The notes: a model not told the origin generated them from the sequence alone. A stretch of 64,000 nt of DNA from Misgurnus anguillicaudatus (GCF_027580225.2 NC_073348.2:29042001-29106000), one strand, 5' to 3'; positions 10,958 to 20,992 are shown, counted from the stretch's first letter. Made by a program: numbers and translations.

Positions 10958-12146
10958 CACTCACCTAAAGGATTATTAGGAACACCATACTAATACTGTG
11001 TTTGACCCCTTCAGAACTGCCTTAATTCTACGTGGCATTGATTCAACAAGATGCTGAAAGCATTCTTTAGAAATGTTGGCCCATATTGATAGGATAGCAT
11101 CTTGCAGTTGATGGAGATTTGTGGGATGCACATCCAGGGCACGAAGCTCCCATTCCACCACATCCCAAAGATGCTCTATTGGGTTGAGATCTGGTGACTG
11201 TGGGGGCCATTTTAGTACAGTGAACTCATTGTCATGTTCAAGAAACCAATTTGAAATTATTCGAGCTTTGTGACATGGTGCATTATCCTGCTGGAAGTAG
11301 CCATCAGAGGATGTGTACATGGTGGTCATAAAGGGATGGACATGGTCAGAAACAATGCTCAGGTAGGCCGTGGCATAAGGGGCCTTAAGTGTGCCCAGAA
11401 AACATCCTCCACACCATTACACCACCACCACCACCAGCCTACACAGTGGTAACAAGGCATGATGGATCCATGTTCTCATTCTGTTTACACCAAATTCTAA
11501 CTCTACCATCTTAATGTCCCAACAGAAATTGAGACTCATCAGACCAGGCAACATTTTTCCAGTCTTCAACTGTCAAATTTTGGTGAGCTTGTGCAAATTG
11601 TAGCCTCTTTATCCTATTTGTAGTGGAGATGAGTGGTACACGGTTGGGTCTTCTGCTGTTGTAGCCCATCTGCCTCAAGGTTGTGTGTGTTGTGGCTTCA
11701 CAAATGCTTTGCAGCATACCTCGGTTGTAATGAGTGGTTATTTATCAGTCAAAGTGACTCTTCTATCAGCGTGAATCAGTCGGCCCATTCTCCTCTGACC
11801 TCTAGCATCAACAAGGCATTTTCGCCCACAGGACTGACGCATACTGGATGTTTTTCCCTTTTCAAACCATTCTTTGTAAACCCTAGAAATGGTTGTGCGT
11901 GAAAATCCCAGAAACTTAGCAGAATGTGAAAGACCGGCCCGTCTGGCACCAACAACCATGCCACGCTCAAAATTGCTTAAATCACCTTTCTTTCCCATTC
12001 TGACATTCAGTTTAGAGTTCAGGAGATTGTCTTGACCAGGACCACATCCATAAATGCATTGAAGCCTCTGCTATGTGACTGGTTGATTAGATAATTGAAT
12101 TAATGAGAAATTGAGCAGGTGTTCCTAATAATCCTTTAGGTGAGTG
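10958..12146 (-). mobile_element. Tc1/mariner element, DD36E type, dead copy
   Basis: A 1,189-bp element with perfect 29-bp terminal inverted repeats (10958-10986 and 12118-12146, starting CACTCACCTAAAGG), flanked by TA on both sides (10956-10957, 12147-12148). One transposase gene runs on the minus strand but is broken (separate entry). In the conserved motif QQDNAPCHK...SPDLNPIEHLW, 36 residues lie between the second catalytic Asp and the Glu. That is the spacing of the DD36E (Incomer) group rather than the DD34E of classical Tc1. Intact repeats mean it could still be mobilised in trans. Confidence 0.93.
10976..11998 (-). pseudogene. Tc1-family DD36E transposase, broken by stops and frameshifts
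   Basis: Cut-and-paste transposase remnant in three pieces. Piece 1 (11998-11738) begins MGKKGDLSNFERG and carries the paired helix-turn-helix DNA-binding region (GFSRTTISRVYKEWF). It ends at a stop. Piece 2 (11717-11511), in another frame, has the GYNSRRP motif and WSDES with the first catalytic Asp, and ends at a stop. Piece 3 (11329-10976), in a third frame, has QQDNAPCHK with the second Asp and SPDLNPIEHLW with the Glu. The three catalytic residues are all present but cannot be translated together. Total span suits a protein of about 340 residues. Confidence 0.92.
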
Positions 12147-12276
12147 TATCAGTGCCATTGTTTTGTCTCAAGATGCACACCAGGCTTTTAGAAAATAAGG
12201 TATGTTTGTAAAAAACTACTTTAATGTCCTAATAAAACTAAGGCCTAGTCCTGGTTTAATCTAAACCCTGTCCGGG

Positions 12277-12487
12277 TCTTCCTTCTGCTGGAAAAATAGT
12301 CCCTGACCGATTGTGAACATTAAAGTTTACATTGCTAAGGGTGGTTGCTAAAGGCGCTGAGAAATTATACACAGAATCACTGGGTGCAGCAGTCATTTAT
12401 TTATTAAACACAGCTATTAACCAATCAAAATCAAGGATGGGAACTAACCATTTTATAAACATATACATACTATACATACAGTGAGAT
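12277..12487. other. Intergenic spacer
   Basis: Short AT-rich stretch between two transposons with nothing recognised in it. Confidence 0.4.
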
Positions 12488-12491
12488 TTAA

Positions 12492-12869
12492 AGGACCAGT
12501 GTGTAGATTTTAGCGGCATCTAGTGGTGAGACTGTGAAATGCAACCGGCTCAAACTGCTCAGTCCATAGCTCACCCCTTCCTTTCGAGTGCATAGTGAAG
12601 CTATGGTAGCCACCACAAGACAAACATGTCAACGTCTGAGACAACGTAGTGACTAAACACGCAGCTTGTCAATTTAGGACTACTGTAGAAACATAAAGAC
12701 GACTTCCATGTAAGGAGACCCACGGTGTATGTAGATAAAAATGTCTCATTCTAAGGTATTAAAAACAGTACAGTTAGTTTTTGTAAGGTCTTCATAAACC
12801 ACTGATAATTCACTGTTATATTGCATTTCTATTAAGAGATCTTTCTTAAAGCTAGTACAAGGTGCACCT
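12492..12869. mobile_element. TTAA MITE, family E, copy 1 (diverged)
   Basis: TTAA flanks at 12488-12491 and 12870-12873. The left end AGGACCAGTGTGTAGATTTT and right end AAGGTGCACCT correspond to the family E consensus AGGTGCAGTGTGTA. The interior shares GACAAACATGTC and related blocks with the copies at 20104 and 44881. Non-coding. Confidence 0.75.
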
Positions 12870-12873
12870 TTAA

Positions 12874-13315
12874 TCCATCTGTTGAAGTCCTCGACTAGAC
12901 TAGAATTCATATGACAAAATTTTCAAATCTGAACATCACATAACAGCTGGTTTCACCAAATACCTAGAAATGAAGTTCATGACAGCTCCACACAATCTGT
13001 CTCGAAAAGCAATTACATGCCGGAATAAATTTTATATAACACCGCAGTTCAATTGCTCTGTATGAATGTATGAGAACAATCTATTCTGCTTACCGCAGAA
13101 CGTAATGTAATTATACTATCATCAAACAAATGCTCTTTTGCCTGACAGATGTAGAGTCATTTAGTTTTATAGATTGTGTGCTGTTTATTTAGTAAGGTTT
13201 TATATTATACATTAAAGCATTAGTGCTATACATGATGGCAGATTTTCTAAGTTGGATGGAAAGATATCAGTGGAGTGGCCCGTGAGGAGAAAAACCTTGT
13301 TGAATGGAATTACTG
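12874..13315. other. Intergenic, nothing recognised
   Basis: AT-rich sequence without supported features. Confidence 0.45.
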
Positions 13316-13510
13316 TACACTTTCAGGAAAAAGGGGCAGAAAATGGTCACTAGGGAGGTACCCTTTCAAAAGATTATACACTTTTGCACCCTCAAAGGTA
13401 CATATTGGCAGAAAATATATACATATATGTACCTAAATGGTACATATTAGGACCTTTTTAAAGGGTATTGCCCCAGTGACAGCTTGGGACTGTTTTTTTC
13501 TGACAGTGTA
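13316..13510. mobile_element. MITE with TACACTGTCAG ends, copy 1
   Basis: Left end TACACTTTCAGGAAAAA, right end TTTTTTTCTGACAGTGTA. The interior is rich in GTACC/GGTAC motifs (AAAGGTACATATTGG, ATGTACCTAAATGGTAC), typical of a common fish family. Related copies lie at about 16585 and 29013. Confidence 0.7.
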
Positions 13511-13610
13511 CTTTAGGTGTGACATACAGTTTTTGTCCTTAAACCAGTAAAGTGTACTGTAAAGTTAATGTACTTTTGTAAGTTTCTATGCTGACTGTCT
13601 GCTCAGATAT

Positions 13611-13912
13611 TAATTCAATTCATTTCAATTTTATTTATATAGCGCTTTTCACAATACTTTATTGTTTCAAAGCAGCTTTACATTAATAGAAGCAGGAAAA
13701 GCACAAAAAAACGACAGATAGCACAACATAATACACGATAGCATAAGCAGTCAAATTTGCTGCGGCTATAACTCGGCATTATAAGCGAGCGTATTACTAA
13801 CGTCTAGAAGAGGAAGCTAAGTTAAGCCCAAGAAGGCTGCCTCCCCGGGGTAAAAAAACCCCTAGGAGAAAAAAAACCCCGGGCTGTTTAGCCGAGGAAA
13901 AAAAATATTAAA
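13611..13912 (+). repeat. Dispersed teleost repeat with TTTATATAGCGCTTTTCACA core
   Basis: Begins TTCAATTTTATTTATATAGC, followed by CACAATACTTTATTGTTTC and AAAGCAGCTTTACAT, a block very common in cyprinid genomes. A CCCCGGGG-rich hairpin-like tail (ccccggggtaaa...ccccgggctg) follows at 13850-13890. Family name not assigned. Confidence 0.7.
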
Positions 13913-13921
13913 GGTACAATT

Positions 13922-14034
13922 TGTAAGATATTTGCAGTAAAATATCCAAAAACCATTTTCAACCACTTGTAAATGATGAGAAAATTACTGCCCTATACAG
14001 TGACACGGGGCAGTGCAGTTGCCTGTAAATGACG
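13922..14034. mobile_element. Truncated TTAA element, AGGTACAATTTG end
   Basis: TTAA at 13918-13921 followed by AGGTACAATTTGTAAGATAT. The other end is missing, lost where the next TTAA element begins at 14035. Confidence 0.55.
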
Positions 14035-14038
14035 TTAA

Positions 14039-14820
14039 AGGCATAGTCTACTCATTTTCAATATTAAACTATGTTATTACCTTAACTAAGAATTGTTGAT
14101 ACATCCCTCTATCATCTGCGTGCGTGCACGTAAGTGCTGGAGCGCGCTGCGACACTTCGATAGCATTTAGCTTAGGCCCATTCATTCAATGGTACCAATC
14201 AGAGATAAAGTTAGAAGTGACCAAACACATCAACGTTTTTCCTATTTAAGACGAGTAGTTATACGAGCAAGTTTGGTGGTACAAAATAAAACGTAGCGCT
14301 TTTCTAAGTGGATTTAAAAGTGGAACTATATTTTATGGCGTAATAGCACTTTTGGTATTTCAAGCATTCTGACTTATTAACACAGTTATAGAGTTGTTTC
14401 CTTATGCTAAACGTAGGCAAAATGTCAAAAATGCAGTTGGGCGTGCCGAATGCACTTCACCAGGGTTCGTACAAGTTTCGGAAAGTTTTTTTTTTCCGAT
14501 TACGGGTCCAGCTGACTTTTCAGGGGTTTCTATACGTATCATTTTTTTTATGCACTTCCCCCGGAAAACCCCGCCCACCCGTCAATCAGCGGGAGACGCT
14601 AGAACTTACAAACATCACGCAACAAGCTTTGTTTAATTTCAAAACTCAACAATGGCACGAAAGAAGAAGTGTGTTTTTGGATGTAAGGAGAAAAAATCCA
14701 GCCTTATGAAAACAATGGATATATTTTATTATCCGGGGTAGCTGCGGAGTTTTGCGTGTGTGTTTGATGTGTTTGATTTTCCCAACCGGGTCACGAGTTG
14801 CATGCGGTAAGTAAGACTTC
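14039..14820 (+). mobile_element. TTAA element, AGGCATAGTC end, with THAP-like start (right end lost)
   Basis: TTAA at 14035-14038, then AGGCATAGTCTACTC, a known-looking fish terminus with the AGG start. No matching right end was found, so the right boundary is arbitrary. An open frame begins at 14652 (MARKKKCVFGCKEKKSSLM), resembling the N-terminus of THAP zinc-finger proteins (basic start, Cys-x3-Cys), and stops by 14740. A strong donor-like GCG|GTAAGTAAG follows near 14808. This suggests a leftover first exon of a THAP-encoding transposon. Confidence 0.55.
14652..14741 (+). pseudogene. THAP-like N-terminal fragment
   Basis: The peptide MARKKKCVFGCKEKKSSLM... has the start expected of a THAP C2CH zinc finger: Met, basic residues, then Cys-Val-Phe-Gly-Cys. 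The rest of the domain (the Trp, the distal Cys-x2-His and the AVPTIF-like end) is absent, and a stop follows. It could be chance, but the same kind of start occurs in the family A elements. Confidence 0.45.
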
Positions 14821-15105
14821 TGTCTTATATAGTACATAAGCGCATGCATATTATATAAATGAGACGAACATGTAGTGAATCATAAGTGTTGTATAGTGTT
14901 CCATGACTCGTACTCACTCCACCCGCGGTAGTAACTCCTCCTTCTTCATTTTTTCGTATGTTATCGGAAAGATTCGGTAAAGCTAATTTTTCTTTTATAA
15001 ATCTGATTAAACTAAAGACTCTTCGGAGATATAAAGGATGTCATACTACTTTATAGGTACTCCAGATTAACATCAGAAATGCAGAAACTGCGTGTGTTAC
15101 GTGAG
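14821..15105. other. Intergenic or decayed element
   Basis: No recognised end or gene. It may be the decayed right part of the AGGCATAGTC element. Confidence 0.35.
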
Positions 15106-15487
15106 CTTTAAAGTAATAAAGTAACGCATTACTTCATAAATGTACACATTAATATTTTAGTTACTTTAAAAAAAAAAGTAATTTGAGTTCCTTTTCAGTT
15201 TAATTAATTAGATTAAAAAATAATAATGTACTGAATGAAACTGAGTGTAGTCACGTAGAATGAACAGATTGAGTCAGTAACGGAGATGGTAGGCCAGAAT
15301 TTGACATTTGCATGCAGAACTTAAAAACATTAAAAAACACCTGCAAGGCCTGAAAGAGATCAAGCCTCAGTCAAGTAAGAAAAAGTAACTTAAAAGTAAC
15401 TTAAAGTAGCGTACGGATTACTAACCCAATTAGTTACTTTTTTGGAGAGTAACTTAATATTGTAATGCATTACTTTTAAAAGTAACT
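15106..15487. mobile_element. Element rich in AAGTAAC/GTTACTT motifs
   Basis: Both sides carry AGTAACGCATTACTT-like motifs and their complements (GTAATGCATTACTTTTAAAA near 15453). This is a pattern of a common cyprinid DNA transposon. Boundaries are approximate. Confidence 0.55.
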
Positions 15488-15490
15488 TAA

Positions 15491-15970
15491 CTCTTTCGCC
15501 GGTATTGACGAGATATCTCGTCAATTAAGAGAAAACGCTTCCCCGCCAATGACGAGATCTTCCGCAATACCGCTATTATCCACCAGGTGGCGCACTTCCG
15601 CAACTTATACAACCCGGAAGTAGTGCCTCACGTGAAAGAGAAAGAACTCTGTGTATGTTTTAAAGATCGCTATGCATCTGATCTCTATCAAAAGTCCTTC
15701 GCAAAAATGGAATTATCTCAGCTTTTTGCTCAAAATTGGGTGTTTTTGAAGAAACCTACCCATGTTTGAGAGGTGATTACAAGAGAACTAATGAAGGTAG
15801 GATGAAACTGGTTTTTTTGAAAGCAGAGGGTCTGTTCTTTCATCTGATATATTGTTTGTTTATATATTTAAAGAAGAACATTTTCTGGAAGGCATTAAAC
15901 TTTTGTGAAAATCAAGAAAAATGCTGGCGCTGGCTGGCAACTTTTTTTAAAAACACTGGCGGGGAAAGAG
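15491..15970. mobile_element. TTAA element with CTCTTTCGCC ends
   Basis: TTAA at 15487-15490 and 15971-15974. Termini CTCTTTCGCCGG and CTGGCGGGGAAAGAG are inverted repeats. The interior repeats GACGAGAT and contains CCACCAGGTGGCGC. The right-hand TTAA is also the left target site of the next element. The open frames in it lack known domains. Confidence 0.8.
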
Positions 15971-15974
15971 TTAA

Positions 15975-16289
15975 AGGGGTCATAGCGTGAAAATCAGACT
16001 TTTTCTATGTTTAAGTGTTATAGTTGGGTCCCCAGTGCTTCTATCAACCTAGAAAATGTGATAAAGATCAACCTAGTAACTTTGTTTGGGTAAGCCATTT
16101 ACTGCAAGCATGAAAAATTAGGTCGTTCAGATTTTGCGAGGTTTTGTGAAGTAGGTCTACAAATTTGCAATTTTAACATGCTGTAATTAGTTATCAGTGG
16201 GGTATTTTGAGCTAAAACTTCACTTACGCACTCTGGGGACACCAAAGATTTTTTTTACATCTTAAAAAAAATCTCAAAATATGACCCCT
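15975..16289. mobile_element. TTAA MITE, family D, copy 1 (internally shortened)
   Basis: TTAA at 15971-15974 and 16290-16293. Ends AGGGGTCATAGCGTGAAAAT and ATATGACCCCT. The interior carries GGGTCCCCAGTGCTTCTATC and TTTTGAGCTAAAACTTCAC, shared with copies at 16931, 27086 and 44842. The middle segment present in the 27086 copy is missing. Confidence 0.85.
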
Positions 16290-16293
16290 TTAA

Positions 16294-16580
16294 AAGTGAG
16301 TTATCAATTTTTTTAAACAGATTTAGGAGATTGTTTCATATGGTAATATGAGTCCCACACAATAATAAACAAAAAACAAGTGCATGTAACTATTTTGTTT
16401 TGTGAATTTGTCTCAGTATGTATAAACATTTGTAGCATATTCAAGATAAAATAAATATAAAAATATAATAAAGCTTCAATAGTATATTATAATTGTACAC
16501 AGTTTATTTGGATAAAACCATTAGGATAAGGGCATGACACATTTAAGACTAAAACCTTACTCCTTAGCACAATGCCCTAC
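16294..16580. other. AT-rich spacer
   Basis: Nothing recognised. Confidence 0.4.
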
Positions 16581-16806
16581 CCACAATGTAAAAAAATGGT
16601 CAAAAATGTTCCCAAGCTGTCACTGAGACAGTACCATTTTAAAAAAGGTCCTAACATGCACTATTTTATGTACAGACACATTTGGTACCAATATGTACCA
16701 CTGAGGTATTATGCCATTGTAAGTGTATTTTTTTGAAAACAAAAAAAATGCCCGGATGCAAGATATGGATTTTTGAAGCAATTTTGACCTTTTTTTGACA
16801 GGGCAC
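16581..16806. mobile_element. MITE with GTCACTGAGACAGTACC block, copy 2 of the TACACTGTCA family
   Basis: Contains TCCCAAGCTGTCACTGAG and GGTACCAATATGTACC, in the reverse order to the 13316 copy. The right end is TTTTTGACAGGGCA. Diverged. Confidence 0.55.
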
Positions 16807-16930
16807 TGCACAACAGCTCAGAGATCATGAAAGTCCTACTACAATGCAGAGCCTGATTGAGATTTAAAAGACAAATAGTCCAATCAATGCTTACCTTACC
16901 AAGAAATTAATACTGAACTGGTTACTTTAA

Positions 16931-17331
16931 AGGGGACATTTCACAAGACGTTATTTAAGATGAAGAATAAATCTTTGGTGTCCCCGAAGTATGTATGTGA
17001 AGTTCAAGCTCAAAATACCATAGATTATTTATAATCTATGCCACTTTGTAGGTGTGAGCATAAATGTGCAATTTCTGGGTGTGTCCTCTTAATGCAAATA
17101 AGCTGAGCTATCGTGGTTGGATAGTGCAGATTAAGGGGCAGTATTATTATAAGAGGATCCCCTTATGACATCATAAAAGGAGCCAAATTCCAATGACCTA
17201 TTTTTTCACATGCTTGCAGAGAATGGTTTACCAAAATTAAGTTGTTACTGGGTTGTTCTTTTTCACATTTTCTAGATCTCTAGAAGCACTGGGGACCCAA
17301 TGGAAAGTCAGATTTTCACGATATGTCCCAT
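16931..17331. mobile_element. TTAA MITE, family D, copy 2 (opposite orientation)
   Basis: TTAA at 16927-16930 and 17332-17335. It reads as the reverse of copies 1, 3 and 4: ends with CACTGGGGACCCAATGGAAA then GATTTTCACGATATGTCCCA. Contains the shared GACATCATAAAAGGAGCC and TGCAGAGAATGGTTTACC. Confidence 0.85.
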
Positions 17332-17335
17332 TTAA

Positions 17336-18213
17336 AAATGTCCTGGCAAATTTTCTTACCTCAAATCATGGCAAAAAAAATTATATATTATTGAGGGTTA
17401 TGTTTACAAGCACTGTACTGTCCTCCGTCTTTATTTTTTTGTGATTATAGTTTAATCAAACCCATTTGCTTAAAAGGTTTTGGACTAGTCACACTATGCT
17501 ACTGTACCTCAAGCCAGTTAATAAGATTCCCTTTTTCCTGTGATCTTTGACCCAGATAAGAAAATTGAGACAATCTGGTGAGTTTTTGGAGCAGCTCTTG
17601 ATCAATGTCTGTAAGGTATAAGTGTTGTCCTGCTCTTTGGCCTCTGAAGATAAGCAGAAGTAAATCTATACTCTTCACACACTGACTGCCTCAGTATATG
17701 TGCTTGTTGATGTCTGATGTCATTAATAAATCTGATGTATTGTGAATGTTGATGTTTTGTCTCCGATGTGTTGTTTTGTGATACATTAGCACCCCCTAGT
17801 GAAAGATAATATAACAGCTGCTCTCTTTACCAATGCTGCCCCCTACTGGTTACCTGCAGCAGCATGTTCACAGGTACAGTATGTGTTTTAAATATTGTTT
17901 TTTTTTCCCGCAAGCATAAACACATATCAACACAAATATCATGGCACAGCAATAGCGTTTATCTCATAATAATTATAATTCAAGGATTACAAATTATAGT
18001 GCATTTATATTTTGCAGATGTTTTAAAGGACACACAAAAGAATAGAAATTATAAAAATGAAAAATCTGTAAAATTGGAGTATAAGAGCATTTAGTTTATT
18101 TCATAAGCATCAGTGCTACAGGATTTGAACAGAGATGAATTCAGGCTATGCTCACGTGTGATTGGCTGGACAGGGATTTCTAGGTTAGTGCTGTAGGGTG
18201 GAGCTGTCTCACA

Positions 18214-18219
<6 letters not shown>
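17336..18219. other. Intergenic, nothing recognised
   Basis: AT-rich DNA with short GCACCCCCTAGTGAAAG and GCTGCCCCCTACTGG motifs (17789-17850), a pair often seen in fish repeats. No gene. Confidence 0.45.

Positions 18220-18257
<38 letters not shown>
18220..18257 (+). repeat. (GA)n microsatellite
   Basis: About 38 bp of uninterrupted GA dinucleotides. Confidence 0.95.
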
Positions 18258-18262
<5 letters not shown>

Positions 18263-18337
18263 CAGGCAACATATAGACAGCATCATTTCAATGAAGCTTA
18301 AGATCTTTAAATTAAATGCAGTTACTGAACTTCCTGT

Positions 18338-18400
18338 AGCTCATTTGGTAAAGCATTGCATTAGCAGTGTTCAATCCCAGGGAACACATATTGTTACAGT
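18338..18400 (+). mobile_element. tRNA-derived SINE head fragment
   Basis: CCTGTAGCTCATTTGGTAAA resembles a Pol III A box region, and GTTCAATCCCAGGGAACAC a B box region, with the anticodon part shortened. This is too short and altered for a functional tRNA. A similar piece occurs at about 35460. Confidence 0.65.
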
Positions 18401-18830
18401 ACAATTTTTTTTTCTTGATACCGTTGCATACGACTTCAGTGCTGTTGTTGTCTGCCTCTAATTGAAAGTACCACTAGAAGATTCCCCATTCCTCTCCAGC
18501 CCCTGTAATGGGCCCTCCCTGCTAGGCAGCACTCTCATTTAGGTTAATCTTCCTGGATGGGTCAAGCAAGCAGCGGATGGAGGAACACACAAGGGAATGC
18601 ACGGCTTATTAGCATAAAAAGGATTACATGTTAATTGTTCCTGCTGTGAAGGCCATCTAAAGGAACATTTGGGGAGGGGAGATGCGGTCCTCCAGTGAAC
18701 GACTGGCTTCTTATGATGCTGTAGATCAAGTTAATGACTGTAGTGGGTTCTCTGCAGATAAACACCATTGCTTACAGCAGGGGGCAGCTGGCATTTAGAC
18801 TAGGGGAGAGTCGGTAGGCAGAGAGATTTG
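18401..18830. other. Unique-looking block, candidate conserved non-coding element
   Basis: Less AT-rich, repeat-free sequence containing homeodomain-type cores (TTATTAGC, GTTAATTG). It has no open frame of note. Regulatory potential is a guess based on composition only. Confidence 0.25.
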
Positions 18831-18917
18831 AAATGGAGATTCAAAGTGTGTGCATGTGTGTCTTCTCCCCTGGCGGGCACGTTTATCTCACGCTAACAAG
18901 CTTCAGAAGCACTAAAG

Positions 18918-18952
18918 TAGAGTCTCTCTCGCTCTCTCTCTCTCTCTCTACG
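18918..18952 (+). repeat. (CT)n microsatellite
   Basis: Impure CT run (gtctctctcgctctctctct). Confidence 0.85.
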
Positions 18953-19423
18953 CTGTCTGTGACTCTCACTCACTGTAAAGTCTCATGCCATCAAATGAAT
19001 GAGAAGCTCTGTCAGCAAGCCTCCACCTCCACCATTAATAAACATATATATGGACAAATTAATTCACAAAGTCCTATTTTATGTTGTGTAGTTGTGTGGA
19101 AGATTTACAATTATTCTTGAAAATTTTTTTACAACTTAGCATGATGTGTAATGTTTGCTGTTATAATTCTAGACATTTTTTTGTAATTTCTCTGCTTTTT
19201 TGCTTACATTTTTCTTTGCTGCTGAAAGAAAGAAAGAATGAATGAATGATTATCTGAAACTGCATTGTAAACTTACTTCATTTTTGTATTTTAATTTTTA
19301 TCATTATTTATCACAAGACAGATCACACATATATATTTACAGTCGAAATTAAATTGAAATGAAAACTTAGTTTCCCTCCTTGAAACAATCTCTCTTTACT
19401 TCCGGTCATATAGTATGGAATTC

Positions 19424-19605
19424 AGATCAACGTTGGATTTTTAAGTCGGATCAACGTTGGATCCTGACGTAAGATGATCCAACGTCAGGATCCAACGTTG
19501 TATCTTGACGTCAGATCAATGTCTGATTTTGACTTCAGGCCAATGTTGGATTTTGACGTCAGGCCAACGTTGGATTTTGACGTCAATACCCAATTTTCAG
19601 CAGAC
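19424..19605 (+). repeat. ACGTC/AACGTT minisatellite, block 1
   Basis: About seven degenerate copies of a 23-25 bp unit like TTGACGTCAGGCCAACGTTG. Each copy contains ACGT palindromes. A perfect 19-bp inverted repeat lies within it (19452-19470 and 19482-19500). Confidence 0.85.
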
Positions 19606-19737
19606 GTCAAGGTGAATTAAGACTATTTAATATCTGCAGACACCCTTTAGGTTGTCAGCTAATATTTCATAATAAATGTCCACAGACTTATATTGGAAAA
19701 AAACATTTATGTTATCAGATTGCTGTATCCACTTGTG

Positions 19738-19850
19738 TTGGATTTTGATGTCGGATCAATGTTGGATTTTGACGTCGGATCAACAGTGGATTTTAACATC
19801 GGATCAATGTTGCATTTTGACATCGGGTCAACGTTGGATCCTGACGTTTT
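19738..19850 (+). repeat. ACGTC/AACGTT minisatellite, block 2
   Basis: About five copies of a 24-bp unit GTTGGATTTTGACGTCGGAT (plus CAAC). Because 24 is a multiple of three, two frames stay open as repeated ILTSDQCW-like or DFDVGSML-like peptides. I regard these as by-products. Confidence 0.85.
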
Positions 19851-20103
19851 GCCACGAAAGCTTGCATGCACAGTTTGTAGCTAAAGACAAGTTTGTTAAA
19901 GTACATTGAAATGACAAAATTGACATTTGTGAAAATATGGCACTTCAATTAATGACTAATAACCTTTTCATTGGCGTTAAAAGATAAATTACTATACCTA
20001 AACATAAGAGCCTGATAAAAATGAAGAAAACGTGTCAAATGCACTTAGAGGGTTTTGCATCTGAAGTATTCATATATAGTTTATTAAAGATCATTTTAAT
20101 TAA

Positions 20104-20430
20104 AGGTGCATTGGGTAACTTCAAAAGGATCTCTTAACAGAAATGCAATAAAATATACCTAACTATATTATCAGTGGTGGTGTATAAACACCTTACATAT
20201 GGAACAGTATTGTTTTTATTATCTTAAAATGAGCCTTTTACCGCTGTAATCATGTTTCTACAGTAGCCCTAAATGGACAAACTGTTTTACAGAGCGTGTT
20301 TCGTCCCTAAGTCATCTCAGACACCAACATGTTTGTCCTGCTGCGGCTACCGTATGCATTTTGAAATAGAAAGATGAGCTGTGGGTTGCAATTCACCACT
20401 CCATGCCGCTAGAATTTATACATACAATCT
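20104..20430. mobile_element. TTAA MITE, family E, copy 3
   Basis: TTAA at 20100-20103, start AGGTGCATTGGGTAACTTC. The right end is decayed but stops at TTAA (20431-20434). Shares CTACAGTAGCCC-type and GACAAACTGTTTTAC blocks with the nested copy at 44881. Confidence 0.75.
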
Positions 20431-20568
20431 TTAAATTATTTTTTAAAAAAGTAAATGTGTGATTTTAATATAGCTTTTACAGGGTTGAAAAAAGTTGCCA
20501 TTCCCTGTTGTAGACCCCTGGTGGTTCGCGAGGGAATTGCAGTGGTTTTCATAAGCACGAATGAATTA

Positions 20569-20992
20569 CAGGTGCACCGATCAATACCGATATACACTAA
20601 ATAATACGTGGCTGATAACTATTCTGAATCGCAAAGGCGATGATATTCACAGCTATTTCACGTACTACGGCTTTTGATCAGTAAGTCCTATATTGATCTG
20701 AAATCACTGTTAGTTTAAGTTGTATATAACATGCATTTGAAAAGCAACACTCGTCAAACATAATTATTATACATATTCTTAATTATCATAAAAATACCTG
20801 AAAACGTTTGAAGAACAACAATATAAATATATCCTTAAGCCATTTCCTGGAGCTGCGTGTGTGTGGTTCTTTGCCTACAGCGCATATTGAGTTTCTGCAC
20901 GAGAGCGCCCTCTTGCTTTTGGATGTAACGGCATTTCACCGTAATTCGTTGAGAAGCATAGCAAGCATCATCAATATGTCGGTGCACCCCTA
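20569..20992. mobile_element. hAT-like element with GGTGCACCGA ends
   Basis: Left CAGGTGCACCGATCAATACC, right ATATGTCGGTGCACCCCTA. The inverted termini are typical of short hAT-type elements. Similar flanks (ATGAATTA and AGGAATTA) may be an imperfect 8-bp target duplication. Non-coding, despite a 61-residue open frame. Confidence 0.6.

Larger units (their letters stand above)
10868..12276. mobile_element. Short foldback element interrupted by a Tc1 copy
   Basis: The outer element has ends CCTGGACAGGGCTTA (left, from about 10871) and TAAACCCTGTCCGGG (right), an inverted pair. The interior is partly palindromic (CCTAGTCCCAGACTAAAATG on the left, AACTAAGGCCTAGTCCTGG on the right). Without the Tc1 insert it is about 220 bp. 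The insertion lies close to its symmetry centre, where both sides resemble CACTGACATATCTTA. It was therefore there first. Confidence 0.7.

Noticed and set aside
18338..18400. tRNA gene
   Set aside because: A- and B-box-like parts are present, but the arm lengths and anticodon region are wrong. It fits a SINE head.
19676..19909. Repeat protein (ILTSDQCW units)
   Set aside because: A 24-bp minisatellite unit keeps any frame open. Two different frames are open at once, so translation is unlikely to be meaningful.
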